A stretch of DNA of 64,000 nt, from contig NC_065543.1 of the NCBI RefSeq assembly GCF_932294415.1, forward strand, positions 43,050,277 through 43,114,276, read 5' to 3'. The notes beneath the pieces were generated by a model. It was not told where the DNA came from and did not search any database. It worked only from the letters and a program-made list of their open reading frames with translations. This DNA is from Quercus robur. Lineage: Eukaryota; Streptophyta; Magnoliopsida; Fagales; Fagaceae. Positions 1 through 10,462 of the stretch are shown here, piece by piece (the stretch's first letter is position 1; each line of letters begins with the position of its first letter). A program made the position numbers and the translations under genes.

Positions 1-535
1 AATTTATTTTCTTTTTTCCTTTATCTTGTGAACCAAGCGAGTATGTAAGGTATATTGTGCCAAAAATGGATTTTGGTCGTTTTCTTTGGAAAATTGGATA
101 ATAAGTTAAAAATATCTCATGTTTGAGCTCAGCTCTACTCGCTAAACTTACTAGCCAAGTTCTGAGCCATTTGGCTCTCATGACATTTGGTATAACTGCA
201 TTTCATATTATGTATAAGTATCTTGTTTTGAATGTCAAGAGAATGACATACTTTTCATCTTGCCTAGACACTTTGTTGTGACTTTTGACCAAATTGTGTT
301 TGTAACAATTCTGAATCAAAATGATTAAATTCTCCTTGTGAAGTCATTGATGAACAAAATATGCTGCTATTGGTTCTTGAAACCTTTAATGCTTAAAAAT
401 GAATGGTTAAGCTATAAGGTCCATTCTATACAAGTTCCTTAAGCTAGTTATATTATATCTTTCTATCAATGCTCTTGTTTTATGCATGGTATAGAATCAT
501 GAAAAATGTGTCATACTACATTCTTTCATGGACAG
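1..535 (+). other. Intron 1 of gene A (3' part)
   Basis: Non-coding AT-rich sequence that ends in the splice acceptor AG at 534-535, directly before an exon 2 that aligns with every other exon 2 of this cluster. No similarity to exon 1 is visible in these 535 bases, so exon 1 of gene A must lie to the left of the window or be lost. Confidence 0.7.
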
Positions 536-1729
536 GGCTTTCTCGGTATCAGTGGAGCAATACTAATCCAAATGTATGACACACTATGCAAGGGCGAACC
601 AAGCACATACCTTCTGATGCTTGCTTTGTTGCCTACACTTGTCTCTCTTGTGCTTATGTTTTTGGTGAGAATTTATAAAGCAACCACAGCTGATGACAAA
701 AAGCACTTAAATGGTTTCTCTGTGGTAGCTCTAAGCATTGCTGGTTATCTCATGATTATCATAATTTTGGAAAACATATTCACTTTGCCATTATGGGCAC
801 GCATTTCTACGTTCATTCTTCTTCTGATTCTAGTTGTATCACCTCTTGGAATTGCAATCAAGGCCCTGAGGGAGGACTCAAATAGATCATTACAAAAATA
901 TTCAATTGAGACTAATCTTTTAACAGACAATGCTGAGCAAATCACATCCCCTAAATTTTCTACAGCAGAGGATCCTATAGAGTATCATCAATTGCCAAGT
1001 GGTGACAGCAAAGTCAAGGGAACTTCTGATGACAAAATGCTTGTCAATGAAGAACAGTTGAATCTTTTGCAAGCCATGCGTACTGTAAATTTCTGGATGT
1101 TGTTTATTGCCATGATATGTGGAATGGGCTCTGGGCTGGCTACGATTAATAACATGAGCCAAATAGGGGAATCTCTAAATTACACAACTACAGAGATAAA
1201 TAGCTTGGTTTCTTTATGGAGTATCTGGAATTTTCTTGGCCGTTTTGGAGCTGGATATGTATCAGATTATTTTCTGCACTCCAGAGGTTGGGCAAGGCCA
1301 TTGCTGATGGCTTTTACTCTTGCCACAATGACTGCTGGCCACATAGTTATTGCATCTGGTTTTCCCGGAAATTTGTATGTTGGTTCAATCCTAGTGGGAA
1401 TTTGTTATGGTTCTCAGTGGTCATTAATGCCCACCATCTCTTCTGAGATATATGGTGTTAGGCACATGGGTACTATTTTCAACACTATTGCCATAGCAAG
1501 TCCAGTGGGATCTTATATTTTCTCTGTGAGAGTAATTGGTTATTTTTATGACAAGGAGGCATCTGGTGAAGATGACTCATGTTCTGGTACTCACTGCTTT
1601 AGGTTATCTTTTTTTATCATGGCTTCTGTGGCTTTTTTGGGGTTCATTGTTGCTGTTGCATTGTTCTTTCGGACTAAGAGATTCTATCAGCTAGTTGTGC
1701 TTAGAAGGTTAAGGCATGCTTTAAAATGA
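536..1729 (+). CDS. NFD4-like nodulin/MFS transporter, gene A, exon 2 only
   Basis: This is exon 2 of a two-exon NFD4-like membrane transporter: the end of the nodulin-like domain plus the C-terminal MFS half. It encodes 397 residues, starting GFLGISGAIL in phase 0 after an AG acceptor and ending at the TGA 1727-1729. Visible parts are repeated hydrophobic segments (for example LPTLVSLVLMFLVRIY), a hydrophilic cytosolic-type loop with PKFSTAEDPIEYHQLPSG, the conserved GMGSG segment, an MFS-like GRFGAGYVSDYFLHSRG motif, FGVRHMGT-like YGVRHMGTIF, and a basic tail. The reading frame is undamaged. It is clearly diverged from B, C and D, with a 13-residue longer tail region than B and different loop residues. 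Arabidopsis NFD4 is needed for fusion of nuclei in the gametophyte; the transported substrate of this family is not established. Whether the gene is whole depends on exon 1, which is outside the window. Confidence 0.85.
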   Translation, partial: GFLGISGAILIQMYDTLCKGEPSTYLLMLALLPTLVSLVLMFLVRIYKATTADDKKHLNGFSVVALSIAGYLMIIIILENIFTLPLWARISTFILLLILVVSPLGIAIKALREDSNRSLQKYSIETNLLTDNAEQITSPKFSTAEDPIEYHQLPSGDSKVKGTSDDKMLVNEEQLNLLQAMRTVNFWMLFIAMICGMGSGLATINNMSQIGESLNYTTTEINSLVSLWSIWNFLGRFGAGYVSDYFLHSRGWARPLLMAFTLATMTAGHIVIASGFPGNLYVGSILVGICYGSQWSLMPTISSEIYGVRHMGTIFNTIAIASPVGSYIFSVRVIGYFYDKEASGEDDSCSGTHCFRLSFFIMASVAFLGFIVAVALFFRTKRFYQLVVLRRLRHALK

Positions 1730-3957
1730 TGAGAAGTAAATATGAGAACTTTGTGTATGGTGAAAAGGAAATATTAGCTGAGGCCATAACCTTTGTGATT
1801 TTTTCTGGGTGTCATATATACGGTGGTTTATTTGATATCGGGTGAAATGGTATCTGTTTGTATGATAAAAGGAAAGTTTATGGAAAAACTTTTATAGTTG
1901 TATTTTGTCATCTTATTGATATTTATTGTAGTTTCACATCATTCATCATCTTTTTAAAAAGTGGTCAAATTGTTACACCCACTGAATGATTTTTCTAGGA
2001 CAAAGTTATTCTTTTCTTTTATCATAAGACTTTGCATAAGAGGGCTTCTATATAAAGTAAATTCTCAACATAAAAATCACCAGAAATCACTGAAATCCTA
2101 TAAAAGAAATCGTGTCAGAGAACAAGTCGGTCTAGAATTGCAACATGCATGAAGTTCAATCTTCACATCTATCAACCATTAAATTTTCAATGTTATTGAA
2201 CTTATCAGCCTATTTTAATCTTTCGAACCGAAGGGCGAAAAGAAAAACTCTCATTCTCTCAGCTTCTTCTGTATGATTCACCTACAAAATTTAGATGAAA
2301 AGAGGAATAGCAGTACAGGAAAATCTTAGAGATTTCAGCTACTCTGCTTTAAAAAGGAATGTATTTGTAAAATTCTAGGTAACTGTTGCCGCTTGAAATG
2401 CCAAATCTTCTCTCTTTCAAGATTGGGCTACCGAATAGGGTACCCTCCCCACGCTCTATTCATAAATCCCTTCACCCAAGGAAAAACAGGATTTGATCAG
2501 AGATCTTTGATACTATTTAAATATCTTAATAACTAAACTAACAGACACTTTTAGTTCCATGGGAAACATCCGGGTCGGTGATGGTTTAATAGAGTTGAAG
2601 AATGTATCGTAAACCCGAAGGTTCCAAGCTCCACCCACCACACTAGTGATCAATGAGATTTCCAGAGTATCTCATGGACAAACTGGAATAGTTTGATCCA
2701 AAAGACTAGGACACCATTTCCTAAAAAAAAAGAACCCTTCAGATACTGCCTTCATTTCTTAGAAAACACACACACATCACATTCTGTAGGGTTCATAATT
2801 TATGTTCCTTTATAACATAGCAGGGAGGGCGTGTCATAGCTCAGGGCAACAAATTCTGTTCCAAAAACAGAGAGTTTCCACTTTCCTGCCTTGTGAGGTT
2901 GAATTACTTTTCATAAAGCTCTGGCCTATCACCCATGATATTGATTTTTTTTTTTGATTGACCACTTACATCACTGTATCAACCAGCAGTCTTGGAGGTC
3001 TGCATTAAATTGGAAGAACACTACCCTATGTATCAGTCTATCCAAATTGTGATTTGCACGAAGATTTTAGGCAGAATTAGTTTTGGCAAGTCTTCTCTCC
3101 ATTGAGTTACCTGCCATTGTCAATGAAAACCCCCCGCGGTGTTTTTTTACATTATCACTATGTCTAACATACAGTGTCATTAATTTGAAACGCAATATAT
3201 TAGGTATTAGGATCCACTCTATTTAAGTCAATTTTATTTTTAAGCAAAAGCAATAGTACTTTAAACAAATTTATTTCATGATTCAAATTAAATATTATAA
3301 ATTTAAAGAAATTCTAGTGTCATGCCATCCAAAAAATATACTCAAGTCTTAACTATGAAATGGATTCTCTTCGTTTCAGATGAAAATTCTCTCTTAACCA
3401 TAAAAAGGACACTCTTCATTTCAAGTGAAAGCATATATGCCAACTCTCTGTATGGTCATACTCATACTGTGAGCATCAAGAATGAAGACATGAATTTGGT
3501 TGGAGTAGTAATGAAGATTCGATCACCTATTCTTCCAGAAATGGTCTAGGCCTCAAGGGTTGAACTGATTCACCGTTTACTTATGTATGTACTAGAAAAG
3601 AGCTCTATAAGATAATGTATCATATGTATAGCGTGGATCAATGAGTCCACACTGAAAATCCTCTTTTCTATTCAGAAAAAAAAAATATTATATATATATA
3701 TATTATTTCTTCAAACTTTGTTTTAATAAAGAGAGAATCTAGGCAAGTTGGGAGGAGCACAATGATATGATAACTTTGGACCCAGTAAAATGCTTCCAAT
3801 AGTTGAGATTATAACTATGATCAACTACCAAATCAATTTTATGACATCATAAATCTCTTTGGTTGAGGACTTCTTTTGCTTTTCGAAGAAGACGAACTAC
3901 TTAAAAAAAGAAAGAAAATACAAACAAACATTTATAAATTTATAATTACGTAAGAAA
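1730..3957. other. 3' flank of gene A, no gene
   Basis: No open frame that resembles a protein. Much of this stretch aligns by eye with DNA after the A-type tails near 12988 and 34971 (shared phrases around the stop codon, then the block near 1961-2160 with TGTCAGAGAACAAGT-like sequence). It is therefore the ancestral 3' flank of an A-type gene, carried along in each tandem unit. It also holds AT-rich runs near 3685-3710. Confidence 0.6.
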
Positions 3958-4667
3958 TGTTGGAGTATGTGTGTTTTAAGCTCTTAAACGTGCTTGTGTC
4001 CCACATTGGTTAGAGATGAGTTCTCATGTATGTTTATAAACCATAGCACCACTTCAGTGATGGGTTGAAAGATAATGGGCTAAGGGTTAGAGTTAGGCTT
4101 GTCTCTATCTCTCTTGGATCTCCTTTCTTTTCCTTTTAGCCCAATTTGGTTCTGCCCGTTGGGCATTAAACAAGCAGCCCGTTGGGGCATTTAATGTGCT
4201 GCCCGTTGACATGCACAGTGACCGTTGCAGCCCACAAGCCCTCACATTAGTTGGTTTATAAAACCCTCTATTCCCCTCTTTATTCTCTTCAATTTTTTTC
4301 AGCTACAAAGCCGCCTCTTCCCCTCTGTTTTGTTATGTTTTTTTCTACTCATCTCCACTAAAAATTTCAGCATCAATTTTTAGTTTTAAGGAAAAGCAAA
4401 TTAAGGTTGTTCTTAGTTTTTCTTACTTGTGTGATTAACTTGAAGAAATCACTATAATCTAATCTTGAGGGGTTGTTTGGTTAAGAGAGCCATTCACACT
4501 GAATTCTACTCTAAGTGGCATGAATCAACCTTTAAAGACAATGCATTTTGCGTGATTCTATAGTTTGTGAGATCTTTCTAACTCTATCTATTTATTTTTG
4601 TCATTGCTAATTTTTTAGGGTTTGTATTGTTGAATCAAACTTGTTCATTTTGCCTTATTTTCCTTCA
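3958..4667 (+). mobile_element. Solo LTR (Copia-like), 710 bp
   Basis: The element starts TGTTGGAGTATG and ends TTTTCCTTCA, so it has the TG...CA ends of an LTR. It is flanked by a perfect 5-bp target duplication AGAAA (3953-3957 and 4668-4672). The homologous DNA at about 16340 runs through without it. The start, with 'gtgtcccacattggtta' soon after, resembles Copia LTRs of many dicots. There are no internal genes, so it is a solo LTR left by recombination. Family assignment is by appearance only. It is a fossil. Confidence 0.85.
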
Positions 4668-4848
4668 AGAAACATAACACATTATATACAAAGGGACAAA
4701 TGAATTGGCTATTGGAGAAATAAATATCCACCTAATGCAATACTATAGTAGCAAATATGTTATATAAAATAATCTTTTAAAAAAAAAGTCGGCGGGCTTA
4801 CTAATTTCTGGGGAAAATGCTAAAGTTTATGCTTTTTAAACATTTTTC

Positions 4849-5012
4849 TGATATGGCCAGTGCAGTGAGATTAATCCAACGGCCTCCGGTGCTGTTGATT
4901 ATATTTCTTCGTGTTCTAGTGGGTTCATTCTCTGACTTTCTTTACAGCAAATGTAGTAAATGGCATGCACAAGTTCTCTCAATTTGGTGGTGGAACCAGA
5001 GTGTGCATTAAT
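4849..5012 (+). pseudogene. Relic of an NFD4-like exon 1 (3' half)
   Basis: The stretch still reads LIQRPPVLLI and SFSDFLYS, which line up with LIQRPPVALM and NHAAVFFATAN in exon 1 of gene C, followed by a decayed copy of the FPQ-SGT end. It lacks the first half of the exon and any usable donor. It sits in the same relative place as the relics at 17597 and 38131, between an A-type 3' flank and the promoter of the next gene. It is an old dead exon, not a gene. Confidence 0.75.
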
Positions 5013-5406
5013 ATAGTAAGAGACCATCTGTGAAGTTACTCAGAACTTTTTAATGTGTTTTTTTTTTTATTTTTTTTATTTTTTTTTAGAGAAGATAGCA
5101 AATACTTTATTCTTAATATTATGTATCATACTGTAAGATATGCATGCAGTATTGTGCAATATACTAATATTTATTAATAAATATATTAATATTTATTAAT
5201 AAACTTATAAGATATAATAAAAAATGTAGTAGAACATATTCAGATTGTAGCAAAAAAAACAAAAGACAGTAAGAAGTTTGAATTGAATTGTTTCACTCTA
5301 TGATTCAAAGTTTCCCATTAAAAAAATAATGGGATCCATCGAGAATATTGTATGGAAGCCCACTTACAAACCCAAGTTAGAAATGCATGTTTATTAAGAA
5401 ATTGAA
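5013..5406. other. AT-rich spacer
   Basis: T-runs (5059-5088) and short TATTAATAAATA direct repeats near 5165-5200. No gene seen. Confidence 0.5.
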
Positions 5407-5414
5407 CCTATAAC

Positions 5415-5858
5415 TAAGGGTGTGCATGAATTGGATTGGAGGGTTTTTTTTTAACTCAACCCAACCTTGTCGAGTTGAGAAATTCCCAACCCAACCCTTT
5501 GCGTTGGTGGATCGTGCATATATGTTTTATACCTTGTAAAAAATTGGGCTTTATTTGTAAATCAATTAAACTAACAAAATTAAACAATATCATATATGCT
5601 TAAACAATATCCCAAATTTCCAAATTCATAAAAGCTAATCCTTAAAATACTAAAACCAATTAAACTAACAAAATTAAAATAAGGATAATAAAATAAAATT
5701 ATATACATAGTGGGTCGAGTTGGGTCAAATAAGTTGAAAAAACTATTAACTCAAACCTGATTCAAAATAAAATTCTAACTCAACTCAACCCACCAACCAA
5801 CAAAAACCAACTTAAGGTATCGGATTGGGTCAATTTTATTGAGTTGGTGGATTTAATA
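5415..5858. mobile_element. 444-bp insertion with 8-bp target duplication (hAT-like MITE?)
   Basis: The 8-mer CCTATAAC occurs at 5407-5414 and again at 5859-5866. The paralogous site near 18604 carries it once with no insert, so the 444 bp between are an insertion. The left end TAAGGGTGTGCATG resembles the TAGGGGTGTGCATG ends of plant hAT MITEs, and 8 bp is the hAT target size. The right end does not pair well with the left, so family assignment is tentative. The inside is rich in CAACCCAACC and GGGTCGAGTTGGGT phrases. Confidence 0.6.
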
Positions 5859-5866
5859 CCTATAAC

Positions 5867-6597
5867 ACTTCACTCCAACCTTTTATAGCTCGATTGTGTT
5901 GATGAACAATCGCTTAAGATGAACATTTAAAGGACCTGACAACGTTTCTCCATCGTCGACTGGAGTAGGTCTAGTTCAAAGATTTGATTAGCTCAGTGAC
6001 TTGGAAAGGAAAACGGGTAGACTTAGAGAGGTGTTAATGTTGTCCTTCAGTTGTCCCATCTCAGGTTCCCTAAAAAGGCATGGGGTTGATTAACCTAACC
6101 TCCAAATTTAGATGAAGGTAAAATCACAATTACAGCACTTCCAATTATTTATTCTGCAAAAATTCTTCCTATTCATTTTTATTCGACTTAACATGTACCG
6201 CACCTCCAATCAAGCAGGCTTTTGTTCTAGTTGTAGGTCCTACTCCAATAGTCAAGTACCCTAGGGAGGTTCTTCCCAATTGAGAACTTAACTGGGACTT
6301 CCTCTCTAAAAATTTCTTGCCCCACAGTGAACTAACTATAATTAATTGAGTCTGATTAATGTGTGCACACATTAAGCCATCAATTTCTTAAAATATTTTC
6401 TCGAGAATTGAAAAAGTTGTCAATACTTCTTTAATTCTCGAGAAATTTTTTTTTCTAAAAATGATTAATTATTGTGTGACCTTAGGGCACACATTAACAA
6501 AATCCTAATTATTTTTTGTTTTGTTTTTAATAAACAATATTACTTTTAGAATAATGCTAAAAATACAGACTATTTTACTAAAAGAATTTACAACTTG
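5867..6597. other. Upstream region of gene B, distal part
   Basis: No gene. The part at about 6220-6350 aligns with 21850-21960 and 39280-39390, upstream of C and C' (shared 'gacttcctctctaaaaatt'), showing that B, C and C' inherited related 5' flanks. Confidence 0.5.
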
Positions 6598-6600
6598 TTA

Positions 6601-6777
6601 GAGCATTCACATTGGATCTTGCAAATGTCATATGTCGGTATGTTTAGCATCAATTCCTCAAAAACCACCCATTACTCGAACTTGTAAACTCAAAAAAATT
6701 TACAATTATGCTAATACCATCCCAAATATATGATGGTATTGTAACACAATTGTATAATTTTTAATTAATTTATTCTT

Positions 6778-6778
<1 letters not shown>
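6601..6778. mobile_element. Left end of a Harbinger/Tourist-like MITE
   Basis: GAGCATTCACATTGG right after TTA (6598-6600) matches the terminal GAGCATTCACATCAG of the complete element at 18675. The matching right end was not found; the sequence runs into the CT microsatellite, so only a partial element can be supported. Confidence 0.45.

Positions 6779-6871
<93 letters not shown>
6779..6871. repeat. (CT)n microsatellite, about 93 bp
   Basis: About 46 uninterrupted CT units. Such pure tracts are highly variable in length. Open frames here on either strand (Leu-Ser or Arg-Glu repeats) are artefacts of the repeat. Confidence 0.97.
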
Positions 6872-6874
<3 letters not shown>

Positions 6875-7327
6875 GTGCAATCATGGCCTGTTTGTTGTGG
6901 ATATCTGCGTGGCAAGGTCACGTTTTTTTTTTTAATAAGACAAAAGCTTTCTAAACTCAAGAAGAAAAACAAATAATAGAGTTAATAAATATCTACCAAT
7001 TTTATAAGATAATTCTAGTGTCACAAGTTACAAGATGTTACAAGGTGTGACAGAAGTCGCATTGCTCTACTTTATATAAATGCAGTGACAGCATAAAGTT
7101 GGACCCGCAAATTATTAATAATATTTCCGACAACCAAATGAAGCCTAATTCTAGCTCTAGATATCGTCTTAAACTAAAAGACACGCGAGAATGCCAACCA
7201 CTGAAAAATCAGCAGGTGGGCTTACTGTGTACTTTTGATAATTAATGAGACGTTTGAGGTTACTTCTCTTCCCATTAACATAGTTCACTTGAAAATTCAT
7301 GTGGGTGTGACACACGCGCACTGACAA

Positions 7328-7340
7328 CATAATATAAGAC
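7328..7340 (+). promoter_or_regulatory. Likely TATA box of gene B
   Basis: CATAATATAAGAC lies 48-60 bp before the ATG. The same block (TATAATATAA, then ACTCTCC, AGAA, CAAAAACAT) is kept in front of C and C', while surrounding bases drift. This fits a core promoter with a start site about 30 bp downstream. A second TATA-like string is at 7071-7080, further away. Inference only. Confidence 0.4.
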
Positions 7341-8569
7341 CTAGTACTCACTCTCCGAGAATCCAAAAACATTGGGAAAAAAAAAAAATGGATAAGCTTA
7401 GAACTAGAACTAGTTATACTAGCAGCAAATGGATTGCCACGGTGGCAAGCTTATGGATTCAGTGTAGCTGTGGCGTAGACACTTTCAGCATCTACTCCTC
7501 GGTTCTGAAATCAAGCCAAGGCTACGACCAATCAACGCTGGACACCGTGGCTGTGTTCAAGGACACTGGTGGCAACGCCGGGGTTCTAGCTGGGCTGCTC
7601 TACTCCGCCGTGACACACAATAATAACTACTGCGGTGGTTTTGGTGGGCCATGGGTGGTGCACTTGGCTGGTGCGATTCAGAACTTCTTGGGGTTTTTTA
7701 TGATGTGGGCTGCGGTGGTGGGGCTGATCAAACGGCCGCCGGTGGCGGTGATGGGTTTGTTTATATTCTTGTCAACTCATGCTTCGGCTTTCTTTACCAC
7801 AGCTAATGTGGTCACCGGAGTCCAAAACTTCCCGCAATCCGGGGGACCATTGTGGGCGTCATGAAGGTAGGTACATCAAATATTTTAGCCTTTTAAGGCA
7901 GTTCACGTGTGAATGTACTATTACAAAGCCTTTCACTATCCAGCTTTTAAAAGGGTATGATTCAAGGGTATATGTTTGAGTGCTTTGGGATATCAAATGT
8001 GAATGAATAAAGAAATAAAAAGGAAATAATTAATGTTAATCAGAATATTGATGTAATATTGAGGTCGATTAAGGTGTATATAAAAAATAGATGAATAAAC
8101 TATAAAAAGTTTTATTTTATTATTTTGGGTTCATTTATTTAGTGAATAGTGCGTGGAGCCTGATACATGGTTTTAAAAATTGATACAGTGAAAGAACCTA
8201 AAAAGGGATTGATTATCGATTTTTTGGTCGGACTGGAGTTCGACCGATGGTCAAATTAGTGATGTCATAAATAATTTATTTAATAATTATAAAAATAAAT
8301 AAATAAATAATTTTAAAACTGGTCATTTTAACTAAAAAAATTAAATAATAGTAAAACATTAAACTTTAACTTACCACAATTCAACCAAAACAAAAACAAA
8401 AAAACATATACAAGCACCCACCACCTACAAGCCAACTATAAAACATTTTAATTATTTTTTAACTTTTCAAATAACAAAAAGTAAGTACACTAAAAAATGG
8501 GTAGCAATATCATTGCCCATTTGATATTTTTTTTTCTCTACACATTCTACTAAGTGTACTAATGGGTAG

Positions 8570-9350
8570 TGTAGGGTCACAGTTCGGGGTCCAGGCCCAA
8601 CAGTTATGGGGTTCTGGCCCAAGGAGCCCTAGACAATGAATTTGTAGAGAGTGAGTTACAGAACTAGGTCCTAACGAAGTGCGTGCTAGTTAACTTTGGG
8701 CCATACAACAATCGAAAATAAGAAAATCTCCTTCACGTCCATTAGATATACGGTCCGAGGAGACGTATGGGATGTATCTCTATCTCTAATCAAAGGCTAT
8801 GGTTCTTCTCTTCTTCTTCTGTTCTAAGTTCCTCCTTTTTCTCGTCCTCTTCTTCATGGAGACTCCCCTCTCTTATATAGCCCCTGGAAGTCATCAGAAC
8901 CTTACACTTGTTGATCATCTGGACCTTCACTTGAGTGCTCGTCTCATCGGACATTTTCCCTATCTTACTATGAGTTGTAGTAGCCAAGATAACACTGTTC
9001 GCAAGTCCTCTCCACATTAATGCGGCTAGAAAAGTAGCTGTCATGCATTTAATGTGGCAGCTGTAGTCTCTCCATCGACATCCTACACTTTCTTCCCTCT
9101 CACAGGCTTGTAGGACTCATCCCTGCTACTAATACTCGTTGGAGCGAGTCTTTATTGCTGGCAGAGTGCATGTTTGAGTCATATTTGGTACGTCCGAGGA
9201 GATATTCTTCCTCGGACTGCCCTTTCAACAATTTTGGGCCCATAAGAATTGGGCCGGGAGCCCTTTTGGTGCCCACACCTTCTCCTCAGACGTGGTCGAA
9301 TTCTATATGGGGCCCAAGGGATTGTGTGATCTAGGGACTTTACCCCTACA
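8570..9350 (+). mobile_element. Solo LTR, 781 bp, only in copy 1
   Basis: Starts TGTAGGGTCACAG and ends TTTACCCCTACA, with a perfect 5-bp target duplication GGTAG (8565-8569, 9351-9355). The homologous site at about 31346 in copy 2 is intact and empty, so insertion and LTR-LTR recombination either followed the duplication or copy 2 derives from an empty haplotype. CCTCGGAC and GTCCGAGGAG motifs inside recall gypsy LTRs, similar in flavour to the one at 50587 but a different family. Fossil, no genes. Confidence 0.9.
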
Positions 9351-9504
9351 GGTAGCAATATCATTGCCCACTTGATATTTTTTTCCCTTCACACATTCTA
9401 CACGTTAATATCCCAACTACCACACATTTTGAAATCCATACATTCACACAATTGGTTCAACAATAGTTCTGTACATATAATTTTCCCATCTCACTTTTTG
9501 CTTT

Positions 9505-9508
<4 letters not shown>

Positions 9509-9539
<31 letters not shown>
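9509..9539. repeat. (CT)n microsatellite
   Basis: About 15 CT units; the copy-2 partner is at 31502-31529 and slightly shorter. Confidence 0.9.
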
Positions 9540-9544
<5 letters not shown>

Positions 9545-10289
9545 TATGTTCATGTGCAAGAGGCAAGAGCAACAAAAAAAAGCCTTAACTAAGCATACAG
9601 ATCATTACAAATCTACTTATCTTTGAGCTTCTTTGGTTCTTCCTCAACGCAAATATAGTAAATCAATTTTTTTTTGAGCAAAAGGTAAGTAAAGTAAATC
9701 TGATGTTTTTGGGTCACTATGGGTGTCTTAGGCTTCACCATTTCATACTTGAGAGAGCATTTTCAAAATCAAAATCTCTGTTCTTAAATCTGAAACAAGA
9801 TCTCTCTTTTTATTTTTTTATTTTTATTTATTTTTTGGGGTTAAAAAACACAACTACTAAAGTATTTATGAAGAAATGCTAAAACCGGTTTAACTGCACC
9901 GGTTTCCTGTTATGCTGGTTGAATGGGCGGTTTGCACTATTTGTTTGCTTTTTCTTTCATTTCCAGTTTTAACTAATAACTGGACCGGATTAAGGTCTAG
10001 ATCCCGGTTGAACTAGCCGGTCCGGTTTTTAAAACTATGGCTTGATATGAATATTAAGACTAGGTCACATCTATGAATATCTAAAAATCGAAGCGTAACT
10101 TTTAATATTGTCACATTCCTATTGAGTTACATCATCGACCATGTTACCATTTTATTTTATTTGTTCCTCTAAAATAATATTAAATATATGAATGTGTAAA
10201 GTCAATTAGTTAATATATTTAATATTATATATCAACCAATTAGAAGATCAAATCAATAACAAAAATGGTGATGTGGCCGATAATTCGAT

Positions 10290-10462
10290 CCACTTCAGTC
10301 AAGTTTTGTCAATTTGGTCCAACTCGGTTCAATTTAGTCTATTTTGGTCCATTTTTGCTCAATTTGATCTAATTTGGTCCAGTTCGGTCATTTTGATCTC
10401 ATTTGGTCCAATGCGGTCCATTTGGTCTACTTCATTCTAATTTGGTCCACTTTAGTTCGTTT
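10290..10462. repeat. Degenerate minisatellite of TTGGTCC-type units
   Basis: About a dozen imperfect units of 10-14 bp built on AATTTGGTCCA / TTCGGTCCATT follow one another. The same array is in copy 2 at about 32270-32450, so it predates the duplication. Confidence 0.75.

Larger units (their letters stand above)
8168..10037. mobile_element. Possible non-autonomous DNA element in intron of B, with nested LTR
   Basis: TGGTTTTAAAAAT at the left and the inverse-complementary TTTTTAAAACTA at the right bound this stretch. Inside the right end are repeated 'ccggtttaactgcaccgg' and 'actagccggtccgg' phrases, and inside the left end 'ggtcggactggagttcgacc'. Such CCGGTT/AACCGG-rich ends on TTTTAAAA are seen in plant dispersed elements. 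Without the LTR it is 1084 bp, the same as its copy at 30944-32027. No clear target duplication was found. Confidence 0.4.

Noticed and set aside
6706-6976. Open frames of Arg-Glu or Ser-Leu repeats on both strands
   Set aside because: Translation of the (CT)n microsatellite.
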